From Sinomonas cellulolyticus (GTDB taxonomy: Bacteria; Actinomycetota; Actinomycetes; Actinomycetales; Micrococcaceae), in NCBI RefSeq assembly GCF_014656475.1, contig NZ_BNCM01000013.1, positions 1-64,000 of the forward strand: a DNA stretch of 64,000 bases. Reading direction: 5' to 3'. Shown here one piece after another: positions 1 through 8,527 of the stretch (within the stretch, counting starts at the first letter, position 1; each line of letters starts with the position of its first letter). Both the position numbers and the translations under genes were made by a program. The notes under the pieces are model-generated. The model was not told the DNA's origin, searched no databases, and saw only the letters and a list, made by a program, of their open reading frames with translations.

Positions 1-190
1 ACACCCATCCTCACAGGACTGCGAGCCCCTTCCATCCCAAGGGGACCACGCTCAAAGTCGAAGACCCGAGAAAGGGCTCCGCCTTTGCTGAGCCTTGGGG
101 TCAGCCAGACATGGCCTTCGGGTAACTTCACAGTGCCGGGCCCAACCGCGAAACGTCGCACCTAGTCGTTAGTACCACGGAAGCCGGAAA
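1..190. other. Non-coding left edge
   Basis: No convincing reading frame is seen on either strand. Base composition is lower in GC than most of the window and like the membrane-protein gene that follows. Short self-complementary stretches are present (CCCAAGG near 36 and CCTTGGG near 93), so a transcript might fold here, but no known RNA family is recognised. Confidence 0.4.
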
Positions 191-1216
191 CTAGGCCCGA
201 ACTGTCCCGAACTCCCACGGGAATAGGCGCAGTAGCGCATCCACAACCGGCCTCATGTATTCGGGATAATTGGGATCGTCATTGTAATCTATAAGTGCAG
301 GCATAAGGTTGCTGAAGACATCGGTGCCATCAACTGGACTTCCTGCAAGGGCTGCCGAAATCTTCTCGATCGCCAGCTCAACACTTCGCTCGTCCGAAAT
401 CACGGAGCTCGACCATACTTGCGCAACTCCTTGGGTTGCCCCGCGTCGGAAAATCCGTACGAACGCACGCTCGAACTTGCGCAACAGGGCAGGGCGGTTG
501 ACCTGTTCGAGTATGAGCACTCCACTGAGAGCGAGTCTTACGCGTAGGTCGGCACCCGCATCCTCGATCAGCCGACCAAAACGCACCATGTCCCGAGAAT
601 GAGCCTCGGCAACAAAGAGATCGAACATCGCCGGATCCTGCTGATGGGCAGGAACGCGGCGCATATTCGTGGACTCTAGGTAAGCGACCACAACGAACGC
701 GGCGATCAGCGACGCCCAGAGACTGTCAACGACTCCAGGTACGGACGGAGCGAGCCTCGTCAAATAGGACGCCGACGCGGGAATTGAAGCTAGTACCGCG
801 ACGACCAAGGCCACGGTGATCACAACAGCAGCTGCGGCTATTAGCAACCTTTTCTCCGCAAGCGTTAGCCACTTCTCGAAGAACCGCCTTCCTATCGTGG
901 AGGCAAGATACACGAGTGCGGCCAGGAGGACTAAGGCAGCAGCGGGCCGCTCGGGCGTGTACCTCACCAGAACCGCCGCGTAAAGTGTCAGGATGAGCGC
1001 CGGCGGCAGTGCGCGAAATGCAATATATCTAGCGAACTTGGCGTTTCCGCGAGAAACGATATCCTGCACGGAAGCATAGGTCCATGGAACATAGGCGGCC
1101 GGCGAAGCGCCATTCTCGGCTGAACTCCGCTGGATGAGCTTGTACAGAAGCCTTATCAACCAGCCTACGAATATCGCAGACGTGATTCCCCAAGACAGGC
1201 CGAGAGCTTCCCCCAT
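191..1216 (-). CDS. Hypothetical multi-pass membrane protein
   Basis: The family is not recognised. The 341-residue product has a hydrophobic segment at about residues 8-26 and four more between about 65 and 185 (one is the Ala/Val-rich run ending VVAVLASI), followed by a soluble C-terminal half of about 155 residues. It is probably a plasma-membrane protein with a cytoplasmic C-terminal domain. GC is visibly lower (roughly 55 percent by eye) than in the neighbouring acyl-CoA synthetase gene, which suggests acquisition by transfer. It lies 47 bases downstream of that gene on the same strand, so co-transcription is possible, but the composition argues against an old operon. The ATG at 1216 is the first in frame. 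No function is proposed. Confidence 0.75.
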   Translation of the reverse strand: MGEALGLSWGITSAIFVGWLIRLLYKLIQRSSAENGASPAAYVPWTYASVQDIVSRGNAKFARYIAFRALPPALILTLYAAVLVRYTPERPAAALVLLAALVYLASTIGRRFFEKWLTLAEKRLLIAAAAVVITVALVVAVLASIPASASYLTRLAPSVPGVVDSLWASLIAAFVVVAYLESTNMRRVPAHQQDPAMFDLFVAEAHSRDMVRFGRLIEDAGADLRVRLALSGVLILEQVNRPALLRKFERAFVRIFRRGATQGVAQVWSSSVISDERSVELAIEKISAALAGSPVDGTDVFSNLMPALIDYNDDPNYPEYMRPVVDALLRLFPWEFGTVRA

Positions 1217-1263
1217 GTATAGATAGTACCGAGCGGATTCACCGAGTCAGCTCGCGGGCATGC

Positions 1264-2964
1264 TCAGCCCAGCCCCAGCCGCTCGATGGCCTCCTGGCGC
1301 ATCTCGACCTTGCGGATCTTCCCGGAGACGGTCATGGGGAACGAGTCGCGGATGTCCACGTACCGCGGGATCTTGTAGTGCGCGAGCCTGCCGCGGCAGT
1401 ATTCGGCCACATCCTCGGCGGTCAGGGCGGGGGCGCCGGGCTTGAGGATGATGCAGGCCATCAGCTCCTCGCCGTACTTCGGGTCCGGCACGCCGATCAC
1501 CTGCACGTCCTGGATGGAGGGGTGCTGGTACAGGAACTCCTCGATCTCACGGGGGTATACGTTCTCGCCCCCGCGGATGACCATGTCCTTGATGCGGCCC
1601 TCGATGACCAGGTATCCGTCGGCGTCCATGCGGGCAAGGTCGCGGGTGTGCATCCAGCCGTCGGCGTCGATGGCCTCGGCGGTCTTGTCCGGCTGGTCCC
1701 AGTACCCGGCCATGACGGCGTAGCCGCGCGTGCAGAGCTCGCCGATAGCGCCGCGCTCCACGGTCGCACCCGTGGGGTCCACGATCTTCGACTCGAGGTT
1801 GGGCATCGTGCGTCCCACCGTCTCGGTGCGCTGGGCGAGGGTGTCCCCCTCGCGGGTCATGGTGGAGACGGGCGAGGTCTCGGTCATGCCGTAGCAGATG
1901 GCCACGTCCTCCATGTGCATGTCCGCGATCACGCGCTTCATGACCTCGACCGGGCACAGCGACCCGGCCATCACACCCGTTCGCAGGGTGTCGAGGCGGT
2001 ATGAGGCGAAGTCTGGCAGCGCCAGCTCGGCGATGAACATGGTGGGCACCCCGTAGAGCGACGTGCCGCCGAAGTCCTGGACTGCCTGGAGGGCCGCCGC
2101 GGGGCTGAACCCCCGTCCGGGCAGGATCGTGGCACAGCCGTGCGAGAACGCGGCGAGGTTTCCGATCACCATCCCGAAGCAGTGGTAGAAAGGCACCGGG
2201 ATGACCACGCGGTCCTCCTCGGTGTACCCGAGGAGCTCTCCGACCGCGTAGCCGTTGTTGAGGATGTTCCGGTGCGTCAGCGTCGCGCCCTTCGGGAAGC
2301 CCGTCGTGCCGGACGTGTACTGGATGTTGATCGCGTCGCCGGGAGCGAGCGTCGCGGCCCGCTCCTCGAGGGCCGACGCCGGGACCTCGCCCGCGCGGCC
2401 CACGAGCGCTTCCCATGTGGTCTCCCCGGGTGCCTCCGGCACGCCGGCCTCGAACGTCGCACCCCCGGTGGTGTGCGGGGCGGGGAGGAACACAAGCTCG
2501 CGCAGGTCGGGGCATTCCGCGAGCGCCTCGCGAGCCATGCGCACGTACTCGCTCGCGCGGTCGCTCGGGGCGACCACGAGCATCCGCATCCCGTTCTGCT
2601 TCACCACGAACTGCAGCTCGTGGCTGCGGTAGGCCGGGTTGACGTTGACGAGGATGGCTCCGATCGCCGCGGTCGCGTACTGGATGATGGTCCACTCGGC
2701 GCAGTTCGGGCTCCAGATGCCCACCCTGTCGCCCTGCTCGACGCCCGCGGCGAGGAGCCCGCGGGCGGCGGCATCGACGTCGTGCGCGAGCTCGGCGAAG
2801 GTCCAGCGCCGGACGGCGTCAGCACCGCCGTCGGCCGCGGCTTCGATGAGCGCGTCGCGGTCCGGGAAGCGCGCGGCAATCCGGGCGAAGTTGGTGCCGA
2901 TGGTCTCCTCGAGCAGGGACGTCGTCGTCTCGCCTGCCGTGTGCGAAAGCGCAGCCTGGGTCAT
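1264..2964 (-). CDS. Fatty-acid/acyl-CoA synthetase, AMP-binding family
   Basis: This 566-residue enzyme of the ANL superfamily activates a carboxylic acid with ATP to an acyl-adenylate and transfers it to CoA. The P-loop YTSGTTGFPKG is at residues 216-226. The CYGMTETSP segment, the hinge region with GRIKDMVIRGGENVYP, and the C-terminal SGKIRK with the catalytic lysine near residue 550 are all present, so the protein is full length for the family. The pattern matches medium/long-chain FadD-like synthetases; substrate chain length cannot be read from sequence. It stands alone, divergent from the small ABM gene with only 34 bases between their starts, so the two promoters must overlap. Confidence 0.93.
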   Translation of the reverse strand: MTQAALSHTAGETTTSLLEETIGTNFARIAARFPDRDALIEAAADGGADAVRRWTFAELAHDVDAAARGLLAAGVEQGDRVGIWSPNCAEWTIIQYATAAIGAILVNVNPAYRSHELQFVVKQNGMRMLVVAPSDRASEYVRMAREALAECPDLRELVFLPAPHTTGGATFEAGVPEAPGETTWEALVGRAGEVPASALEERAATLAPGDAINIQYTSGTTGFPKGATLTHRNILNNGYAVGELLGYTEEDRVVIPVPFYHCFGMVIGNLAAFSHGCATILPGRGFSPAAALQAVQDFGGTSLYGVPTMFIAELALPDFASYRLDTLRTGVMAGSLCPVEVMKRVIADMHMEDVAICYGMTETSPVSTMTREGDTLAQRTETVGRTMPNLESKIVDPTGATVERGAIGELCTRGYAVMAGYWDQPDKTAEAIDADGWMHTRDLARMDADGYLVIEGRIKDMVIRGGENVYPREIEEFLYQHPSIQDVQVIGVPDPKYGEELMACIILKPGAPALTAEDVAEYCRGRLAHYKIPRYVDIRDSFPMTVSGKIRKVEMRQEAIERLGLG

Positions 2965-2998
2965 GGTTGAAAACTACCAAGCGGATAGGCTTTCGCCC

Positions 2999-3277
2999 AT
3001 GAGTGATCCCGTGCGCCTTCAGGCAACCTTCATCCCCAACGAGGGCGAGTTCTTCCGCGTCAAGCTGGCCCTGGACATCGCCATCGAGGAGGTGCAGCGC
3101 GAGCCGGGCTGCCTCCGGTATGAGATCACGGACGAGTCCGAGGACCGGCTGGTCCTCTCGGAGCTCTGGGCATCGGAGGAGGACCTCGAGGCACACTCCA
3201 AGGGGGTGGCGGTGCAGGACCTCAACGAGTCGCTGAGCGCCCTCCTGGCGGAGCCGGTGAAGATCGAGCGGCTTTAG
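2999..3277 (+). CDS. Antibiotic biosynthesis monooxygenase (ABM) domain protein
   Basis: This 92-residue protein is a single ferredoxin-like ABM/YgiN-type domain. It begins MSDPVRLQATFIP and contains the typical EPGCLRYEI core and ELWASEEDLEAHSK helix region. Such proteins act as small dimeric oxygenases or quinol-modifying enzymes; the substrate here is unknown. The start at 2999 fits the domain length, whereas longer in-frame extensions would run through the divergent acyl-CoA synthetase gene. No Shine-Dalgarno sequence precedes the ATG and only 34 bases separate it from the neighbouring start, so a leaderless transcript is likely. It converges on thioredoxin and ends at the shared hairpin terminator. 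Confidence 0.85.
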   Translation: MSDPVRLQATFIPNEGEFFRVKLALDIAIEEVQREPGCLRYEITDESEDRLVLSELWASEEDLEAHSKGVAVQDLNESLSALLAEPVKIERL

Positions 3278-3303
3278 CCGGGCTGCTCGGACGCAGGGCC
3301 GAA

Positions 3304-3351
3304 ACGCACGACGGCGCCGCCCCCAGCTGCTGGGGCGGCGCCGTCGTGCGT
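3304..3351. terminator. Bidirectional hairpin terminator between ABM and trx genes
   Basis: A near-perfect inverted repeat with 20-base GC-rich arms beginning ACGCACGACGGCGCC lies between two convergent genes, so it can terminate both. The stem is built on the GCGCACGACGGC motif that recurs elsewhere in this window. There is no long U tract, as is usual for high-GC actinobacterial terminators. Confidence 0.85.
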
Positions 3352-3359
3352 GGAGAGGA

Positions 3360-3737
3360 TCAGTTGTGCTGGCCGTTGGCCTGCGCCTCGGCGACCTTCT
3401 TGTGCACGTCCTCCATGTCGAGGTCCTTCACCGCAGTGATGACCTGCTCGAGGGCGGACGCAGGGAGGGCGCCCGGCTGGGAGAAGACGAGGACCTTCTC
3501 GCGGAACGCCATGAGGGTCGGGATCGAGGTGATGTTGGCCTGGGCGGCGAGCATCTGCTCGGCCTCGGTGTCCACCTTGGCGAAGACCACGTCCGGGTGC
3601 TTCTCCGAAGCGGCCTCGTAGGTGGGGGCGAACTGGCGGCACGGGCCGCACCACGACGCCCAGAAGTCCACCAGGACGATGTCGTTCTTCTCGATAACCT
3701 CGGCGAAGTCCTCGCCGGTGACGTTCTTCGTTGCCAT
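3360..3737 (-). CDS. trxA: Thioredoxin
   Basis: This 125-residue cytoplasmic disulfide reductase has the active site WCGPC at residues 29-33 within the motif VDFWASWCGPCRQ. The cis-proline region SIPTLMAF follows at residues 71-78. Length is slightly above the classical 105-110 residues because of a polar C-terminal tail. The start at 3737 is preceded by an AAGGAG-type ribosome site (GCAAGGAGCGCGGC). It is monocistronic, convergent with the ABM gene. The electron donor would be thioredoxin reductase, which is not in this window. Confidence 0.95.
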   Translation of the reverse strand: MATKNVTGEDFAEVIEKNDIVLVDFWASWCGPCRQFAPTYEAASEKHPDVVFAKVDTEAEQMLAAQANITSIPTLMAFREKVLVFSQPGALPASALEQVITAVKDLDMEDVHKKVAEAQANGQHN

Positions 3738-3859
3738 GCCGCGCTCCTTGCTCCTTTGTGCGGTCCCGTGTTCGGGTGGTCTGAGAGTCACAACGATACC
3801 CATAGGGGTTTCATTCCCAGAGGTTCTGACTACCCGCCTCCTGCCCGCTGGGCCGCGAC

Positions 3860-5134
3860 TCAAACCGCCGCGGGCTCGTGCGCCTGGACGTATTTCCGTC
3901 CGGAGAGGGCGATGGCGATGGCGATCACGAGGGCCGCCGCGGAGGCGTAGAACGGCACGGGGGCGCCGTAGGTCTCGCCGAGCCACGTGGCAATGAAGGG
4001 CGCCAGGGCGCCGCCCATCCAGCGGACAAAGTTGTATCCGGCGCTGGCCACGGGGCGGGGTGCGTCTGAGATTCCCATCGCGAGCTCGGTGTAGACCGTG
4101 TTGTTGATGCCGAGCAGCGCGCCGGCCACCACCGTCAGGACCACCACTGCGGGGACGGCATGGGCGGCGGCGGAGACCGCCATGCCCGCCAGGACCACGG
4201 CCAGCCCGGCGAGGGTACCGGCAAGGACCTTGACGTCGCCGAAGCGCGACTGGAGCTGCGGGGCCACGAACACCGAGCACAGGGCGAGGGCCACACCCCA
4301 TCCGAAGAACACGGCGCCGATGCCGTAGGCGCCCATGCCGAGGATGAACGGCACAAAGGCCAGCACCGTGTAGAAGCCGAAGTTGTAGAAGAAGGCGCTG
4401 CCGGCAACCGAGCGCAGCCCGGAGTGCCCGAGGGCCAGCAGGGGGTCACGGAAGCGCGTCCTCCGCGCGGCGGGACCGGTCTTCGGCAGGGTGGCGAGGA
4501 TCGCGATGAAGGCGATGGCCATGAGCGTCGCCGTCCCGAAGAACGGCATGCGCCACTGCCAGCCCCCCAGCAGTGCTCCGGCGAGCGGGCCGAGCGAGAG
4601 GCCCAGGCCGAGGGCGGCCTCGTAGAGGATGATGGCGGTCGAGGTCCCGCCGGAGGCGACCCCCACGATCACGGCAAGGGCGGTCGCCACGAACAGCGAA
4701 TTGCCGAGGCCCCAGCCGGCGCGCCAGCTGATGAGCTCCGCGACGCTCTGGCTCGTGCCGGAGAGGCTCGCGAAGACCACGATGAGGCCCAGGCCGATCA
4801 GCAGGGTCTTCTTCCCGCCGATCCTCGAGGACACCCAGCCGGTGACGAGCATCATCACGGCTGTGACGAGGAAGTAGCTCGTGAACAGCAGCGAGACCTG
4901 GCTCGGCGTGGCTTGCAGGTTCTGCGCAATCGCGGGCAGGATCGGGTCCACGAGGCCGATGCCCATGAAGGCGAACACGGAGGCGGCGGCCGTGGCCCAG
5001 ACGGCCTTGGGTTGGCGGAAGAAGGAGGCCTTCTCCGCCTCGAGCGTCTCGTGCGCTCCGTGGGGCGGCGCGCTGCTCTGGGCGGGCGCGGACCCGTGCT
5101 GGGATTCGGACTGGACGCCGGTCTCGGCGGTCAT
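3860..5134 (-). CDS. MFS transporter, probable drug efflux
   Basis: This 424-residue major-facilitator protein has twelve predicted hydrophobic helices after a polar N-terminal tail of about 45 residues. The loop 2-3 signature GWVSSRIGGKKT is visible. The family exports small molecules by proton antiport. Its gene starts inside the 3' end of the upstream marR gene (4-base ATGA overlap), so the two are translationally coupled and the pump is very probably controlled by that repressor. The substrate is unknown; a drug or phenolic compound is typical for MarR-linked pumps. Confidence 0.9.
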   Translation of the reverse strand: MTAETGVQSESQHGSAPAQSSAPPHGAHETLEAEKASFFRQPKAVWATAAASVFAFMGIGLVDPILPAIAQNLQATPSQVSLLFTSYFLVTAVMMLVTGWVSSRIGGKKTLLIGLGLIVVFASLSGTSQSVAELISWRAGWGLGNSLFVATALAVIVGVASGGTSTAIILYEAALGLGLSLGPLAGALLGGWQWRMPFFGTATLMAIAFIAILATLPKTGPAARRTRFRDPLLALGHSGLRSVAGSAFFYNFGFYTVLAFVPFILGMGAYGIGAVFFGWGVALALCSVFVAPQLQSRFGDVKVLAGTLAGLAVVLAGMAVSAAAHAVPAVVVLTVVAGALLGINNTVYTELAMGISDAPRPVASAGYNFVRWMGGALAPFIATWLGETYGAPVPFYASAAALVIAIAIALSGRKYVQAHEPAAV

Positions 5135-5577
5135 GCGGTCAGCTCCTGATTCATCACGTACTGGTTGATCTTGTCCATCACGGGCAGCGCGGCGGCGAGT
5201 GCCGCGCGTTCACCGTCGTCGAGCGTCGCGAGGGCGGCTGCCATGCGCTCGGTGCGGCGCGTGTTCGCTCGCTGCGCTGCTAGGTCGCCCTCGGCGGTGC
5301 GGCGCACGACGACGGCCCTCGCGTCGCGCGGGTCGCTGCACCGCTCGAGGAAGCCCGCCTTCTCGAGCCGGGCCACCTGCTCGGTGGCGGTGGGCACGCG
5401 GACGCCGAGGTTCTTGGCGATGACGCCCATGCGCAGCCCCTCGCCGGCCACCATGTTCAGGACGCTCAGCTGGGCCGCGGACAGCTCGGAGAGCTCGTCG
5501 AGCCGGCGGGCCATGTAGGTGCCGTAGCGGATGGCATCCCTGAAGGCCTCGGCCAGCCCGGCAAGCTCCTCATTCAT
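5131..5577 (-). CDS. MarR-family transcriptional regulator
   Basis: This 148-residue winged-helix repressor has its recognition-helix region around MGVIAKNLGVRVPTATEQVARLEKAGFLER (residues about 51-80), and the wing DPRDARAVVVRRT follows. It is the first gene of a two-gene unit with the MFS pump. A perfect-looking operator palindrome lies directly upstream of its start codon, which indicates autorepression relieved by a small phenolic or drug-like ligand, as is common in this family. The ATG at 5577 is the only start compatible with that layout. Confidence 0.93.
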   Translation of the reverse strand: MNEELAGLAEAFRDAIRYGTYMARRLDELSELSAAQLSVLNMVAGEGLRMGVIAKNLGVRVPTATEQVARLEKAGFLERCSDPRDARAVVVRRTAEGDLAAQRANTRRTERMAAALATLDDGERAALAAALPVMDKINQYVMNQELTA

Positions 5578-5578
5578 A

Positions 5579-5609
5579 CTTAGGTAGCCTAATAGTTAGG
5601 TTACCTAAG
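5579..5609. promoter_or_regulatory. Probable MarR operator
   Basis: A 31-base palindromic region one base upstream of marR holds two overlapping-type half-repeats, TTAGGTAGCCTAA and TTAGGTTACCTAA, with outer arms CTTAGGT and ACCTAAG. Each half is itself close to a perfect dyad, so two dimers could bind. AT-rich composition contrasts with the flanks. It also faces the glycosyltransferase gene 85 bases away, which might share the control. Confidence 0.75.
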
Positions 5610-5693
5610 GTCAAGCGAGCTCCGGCTCGACCGGTCCCCCGCTCCCCCGTAGCATGGCGCGCAAGGGCTGGCACCAGCCGATGAAGGGGGCCC

Positions 5694-6761
5694 GTGGCCA
5701 CATTCCTGTTCGTGACGTGGGACGGCGGCGGCAACAAGGTTCCCGCCGTCGCCCTCGCCGAGGAGCTCGCGCTGCGGGGGCACACGGTCAGAGTGATCGG
5801 GGATGCCGCCCAGGCTGCCGACTTCCGCGCCCCCGGCCTGCGCTTCGCCTCCTTCTCCACCAGCCGGACCTTCCCCTCGGGGCCGACGCCTCTGTTCATG
5901 GTGCGGATCGCGTCCGACCCGACGATGCAGCGGGACGTGCTCGCGGACCTCACGGCCCACCCGGCCGACGTGGTCGTGGTGGACGTGGCACTGTTCGGGG
6001 TCATGGACGCGCTGCGGCGCGCGGGCCGCGAGTACGTGGTCCTCGAGCACACCCTCGACGGAGTGCTGCGCCGCGTGCTCCCCTCTCTCGACGCCGTGCT
6101 GCGCCTCCGGGGCCTGCGCGTAATGCGCTTGCTCAACGCCGGCCGGCCGGTCCTGGCGCCGACGATCCCGGAGCTCGACCGGGGCCATGGGGAGGTGGTG
6201 CACGTCGGGCCGATGGTCACCGCGGTTCCCGCCAGGCCCGCCGTGCCCACTGTGGTGCTCTCCCTGAGCACCGCCCGGTACCCGGCCCTGGTGCCGACCT
6301 GGCAGCGTGTGCTCGATGCGGTGGACGGCCTGCCCGCACGCGTGGTCGCGACGCTGGGCGGCCTCGCCGCAGGATCGCTGCGAGTGCCCTCCGGCGTCGA
6401 GGTGCACGGCTGGCGCCCGCACACCGAGCTCCTGCCGGAGGCCTCCGTGGTGGTCAGCCACGGCGGGCATGGCACCGCCGTGGCCGCGCTGGCCCACGGC
6501 GTGCCGCTCCTCGTGCTGCCCCTGGACTGGGCCACCGACCAGCGGTGGGTCGGCGCGGCAGTGCAGCGGGCCGGCGTCGGGCGGCGGATCTCGCGCAAGG
6601 CGAGTCCGGAGCGGATCCGCGCAGCCATCGAGGCACTCCTCACGGCCGGGCCGCACCGCGAGGCGGCCGCGCGTATGGGCGAGAGGGCCCGGGCCCTGGA
6701 CGGTCGCGCCCGCGGCGCGGATGTCCTCGAGATGGTTGCGGGGCGCGCTCGGCGGGAATGA
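5694..6761 (+). CDS. Glycosyltransferase, GT1/UGT-like family
   Basis: This 355-residue enzyme of the GT-B fold probably transfers a sugar from an NDP-sugar to a small hydrophobic acceptor. The N-terminal Rossmann domain begins FLFVTWDGGGNKVPAVALAEEL. The C-terminal nucleotide-sugar segment VVVSHGGHGTAVAALAHGVP followed by LPLDWATDQ matches the GT1 macrolide/flavonoid glycosyltransferase signature. Translation starts at a GTG (5694). The protein is a little shorter than the usual 390-420 residues. It precedes an epimerase gene by 37 bases, so the two probably form an operon. Its placement opposite the MarR operator hints at a role in detoxification by glycosylation, but that is inference. Confidence 0.85.
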   Translation: MATFLFVTWDGGGNKVPAVALAEELALRGHTVRVIGDAAQAADFRAPGLRFASFSTSRTFPSGPTPLFMVRIASDPTMQRDVLADLTAHPADVVVVDVALFGVMDALRRAGREYVVLEHTLDGVLRRVLPSLDAVLRLRGLRVMRLLNAGRPVLAPTIPELDRGHGEVVHVGPMVTAVPARPAVPTVVLSLSTARYPALVPTWQRVLDAVDGLPARVVATLGGLAAGSLRVPSGVEVHGWRPHTELLPEASVVVSHGGHGTAVAALAHGVPLLVLPLDWATDQRWVGAAVQRAGVGRRISRKASPERIRAAIEALLTAGPHREAAARMGERARALDGRARGADVLEMVAGRARRE

Positions 6762-6798
6762 GCAGGGGGACAGCGACCGCACTGCCGAAGGAGCAACC

Positions 6799-7833
6799 AT
6801 GCGCATCGCCATCGTGGGCGCAACAGGGAACGTGGGGACCGCGCTGCTGAGGAAGCTGGCCACCGAAGGTGGCCACGAGCTCGTCGGCATCGCACGGCGC
6901 GCGCCGGACCCGGGCGGCGCTCCCTACGAGAGGGCCACTTGGCACGCGGTGGACATCGGATCCCCCAACGGTGTGGCCGCGCTCCGGAGCGCGTTCGAGG
7001 GCTGCGATGCCGTGGTGCACCTCGCGTGGGTGATCCAGCCCAACCACCGGCAGGGCGAGCTGCACCGCATCAACGTTGAGGGCAGCTGGCAGGTGTTCGA
7101 GGCCGCCGCGGAGGCCGGGGTGAAGCACCTCGTCTACGCGTCCTCGGTGGGGGCGTACAGTCCGGGCCCGAAGGATGAGCGCGTGGACGAGTCCTGGCCC
7201 ACGGGCGGGCTCCACACGTCGCACTACAGCCGGCAGAAGGCCGCGGTCGAGCGCATCCTCGATCGGTTCGAGTCAGAGCACCCGGACATCGCCGTGGCGC
7301 GGCTGCGGCCCGGCCTGATCTTCCAGTCCGGGCAGGCGTCCGAGGTGGGCCGGTACTTCCTGGGCCGGTTCATCCCCCAGGAGATCGCTCGGGCGCGCGT
7401 GCCGTTCCTCCCGATGCCCTCGAGCATGGTGTTCCAGGCGGTCCACGCCGAGGACGCGGCGGACGCCTACGCGAAGGTGCTCGCGGCCCGCGCCAAGGGC
7501 GCGTTCAACGTGGCGGCGGAGCCCGTCCTGAATCCCACCACGTTCCCGCCGGTGCTGGGGGCGAAGAAGTCCGTCCCCCTGCCGGGGGCCGCGCTGCGCG
7601 CCCTCGTCTGGCTCTCGTGGAAGCTGCGGATCCAGCGCACCGACCCGGGGTGGATCGACATGGCGCTTCAGGTGCCGATCATGGACACCCGCCGAGCCCG
7701 CGCGGAACTCGGCTGGGAGCCCCGGCGCTCGTCGCAGGAAGCGGTCACCGCCGTCCTCGGCGGCATGCAGGAGGCAGCCGGGGTCTCCGCCTCCGCTGCG
7801 CTGCGGCCCGGCGACCAGAAGGCCGATTCCTGA
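6799..7833 (+). CDS. NAD-dependent epimerase/dehydratase (extended SDR)
   Basis: This 344-residue extended short-chain dehydrogenase has the nucleotide-binding motif GATGNVG at residues 7-13 and the catalytic pair YSRQK (Tyr and Lys). The SSVGAYSPG segment carries the active-site serine. The ATG at 6799 is chosen because GAAGGAG stands 6 bases upstream and the Rossmann strand follows immediately. The exact substrate (nucleotide sugar or another hydroxy compound) is not determined. It lies just downstream of the glycosyltransferase, which would suit a sugar-modifying pair. Confidence 0.88.
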   Translation: MRIAIVGATGNVGTALLRKLATEGGHELVGIARRAPDPGGAPYERATWHAVDIGSPNGVAALRSAFEGCDAVVHLAWVIQPNHRQGELHRINVEGSWQVFEAAAEAGVKHLVYASSVGAYSPGPKDERVDESWPTGGLHTSHYSRQKAAVERILDRFESEHPDIAVARLRPGLIFQSGQASEVGRYFLGRFIPQEIARARVPFLPMPSSMVFQAVHAEDAADAYAKVLAARAKGAFNVAAEPVLNPTTFPPVLGAKKSVPLPGAALRALVWLSWKLRIQRTDPGWIDMALQVPIMDTRRARAELGWEPRRSSQEAVTAVLGGMQEAAGVSASAALRPGDQKADS

Positions 7834-8527
7834 GGCATCCTCGCGGACTGGACCATCTCGCCAGCCTATTGCGCTCGGACATCCATCAACCCGGTCGCCG
7901 TCGGCCACGCGTGCCCGCCAGTAGGTGCGCGCAGTAGGGGCGCAAAATCATCCGCTCCGTCCGGCCCTGGTGTAGCTGGAGACAGCTACGGCTGGTTTCT
8001 GGCTGGGCTTGTCGCATCCGTAGATTCGGCCCGAAACCTCTCCTGCTCGACGATAACGCTGCGATAACGCGGCAGTAACTGCCTCTGTGGTGAATTGGTC
8101 CCGGGCCGGGTCGATGAAGCGGCCGGGCACCCCGGGGGTGGGACGGAGGACAAGGTCATGAGCGGTCGACGTCCTGGGCTGAACATTCGATCTTCCGCGC
8201 CGGGCCCTGAGGACCATTGGCATGCCGCGGCAGTCGGCCACTGCGTCAGGCCGAGAAGGCAGGACGGGCCAGCCCCATAGCTCTCACAGACTTGCCCATC
8301 CCTATGGCAGTGCTCGAAGTGGGCCGCCATGGGGCTCGAAGCTTGGGGTGGGGGACGTCTGCGCGGCCGGCAGCCGACCGCGTTCTCGCGCTCCGGAGGC
8401 GTCCGGTGTGTGGACCGGTCGTACGGCCTCCGCGGCATACCGGGCCTTGCCAGCCGAGCATCGGCTGCAAGGCCCACGGTCTAGTGAAACGGCCCGAATC
8501 CCGGGCCAACATGCAGCAGGAGTCACC
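7834..8527. other. Long non-coding interval before the PKD protein gene
   Basis: Nearly 700 bases without a credible gene. Visible structure includes a 7-bp perfect hairpin GTAGCTG/CAGCTAC at 7972-7989, a direct repeat CGATAACGC at about 8049 and 8060, and a stem near 8448-8477 pairing GCCTTGCCAGCC with GGCTGCAAGGC. The last stem is within 60 bases of the PKD gene start and may be part of a structured leader. No known riboswitch core is recognised. Confidence 0.5.

Noticed and set aside
2140..2970. Long open frames opposite the acyl-CoA synthetase
   Set aside because: They are frame shadows of a GC-rich gene, with Arg/Ala/Gly-heavy composition and no domain pattern.
3360..4301. Longer thioredoxin reading frame with a 188-residue N-terminal extension
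   Set aside because: The extension is the opposite-phase reading of the MFS gene. The true start has a ribosome site at 3737.
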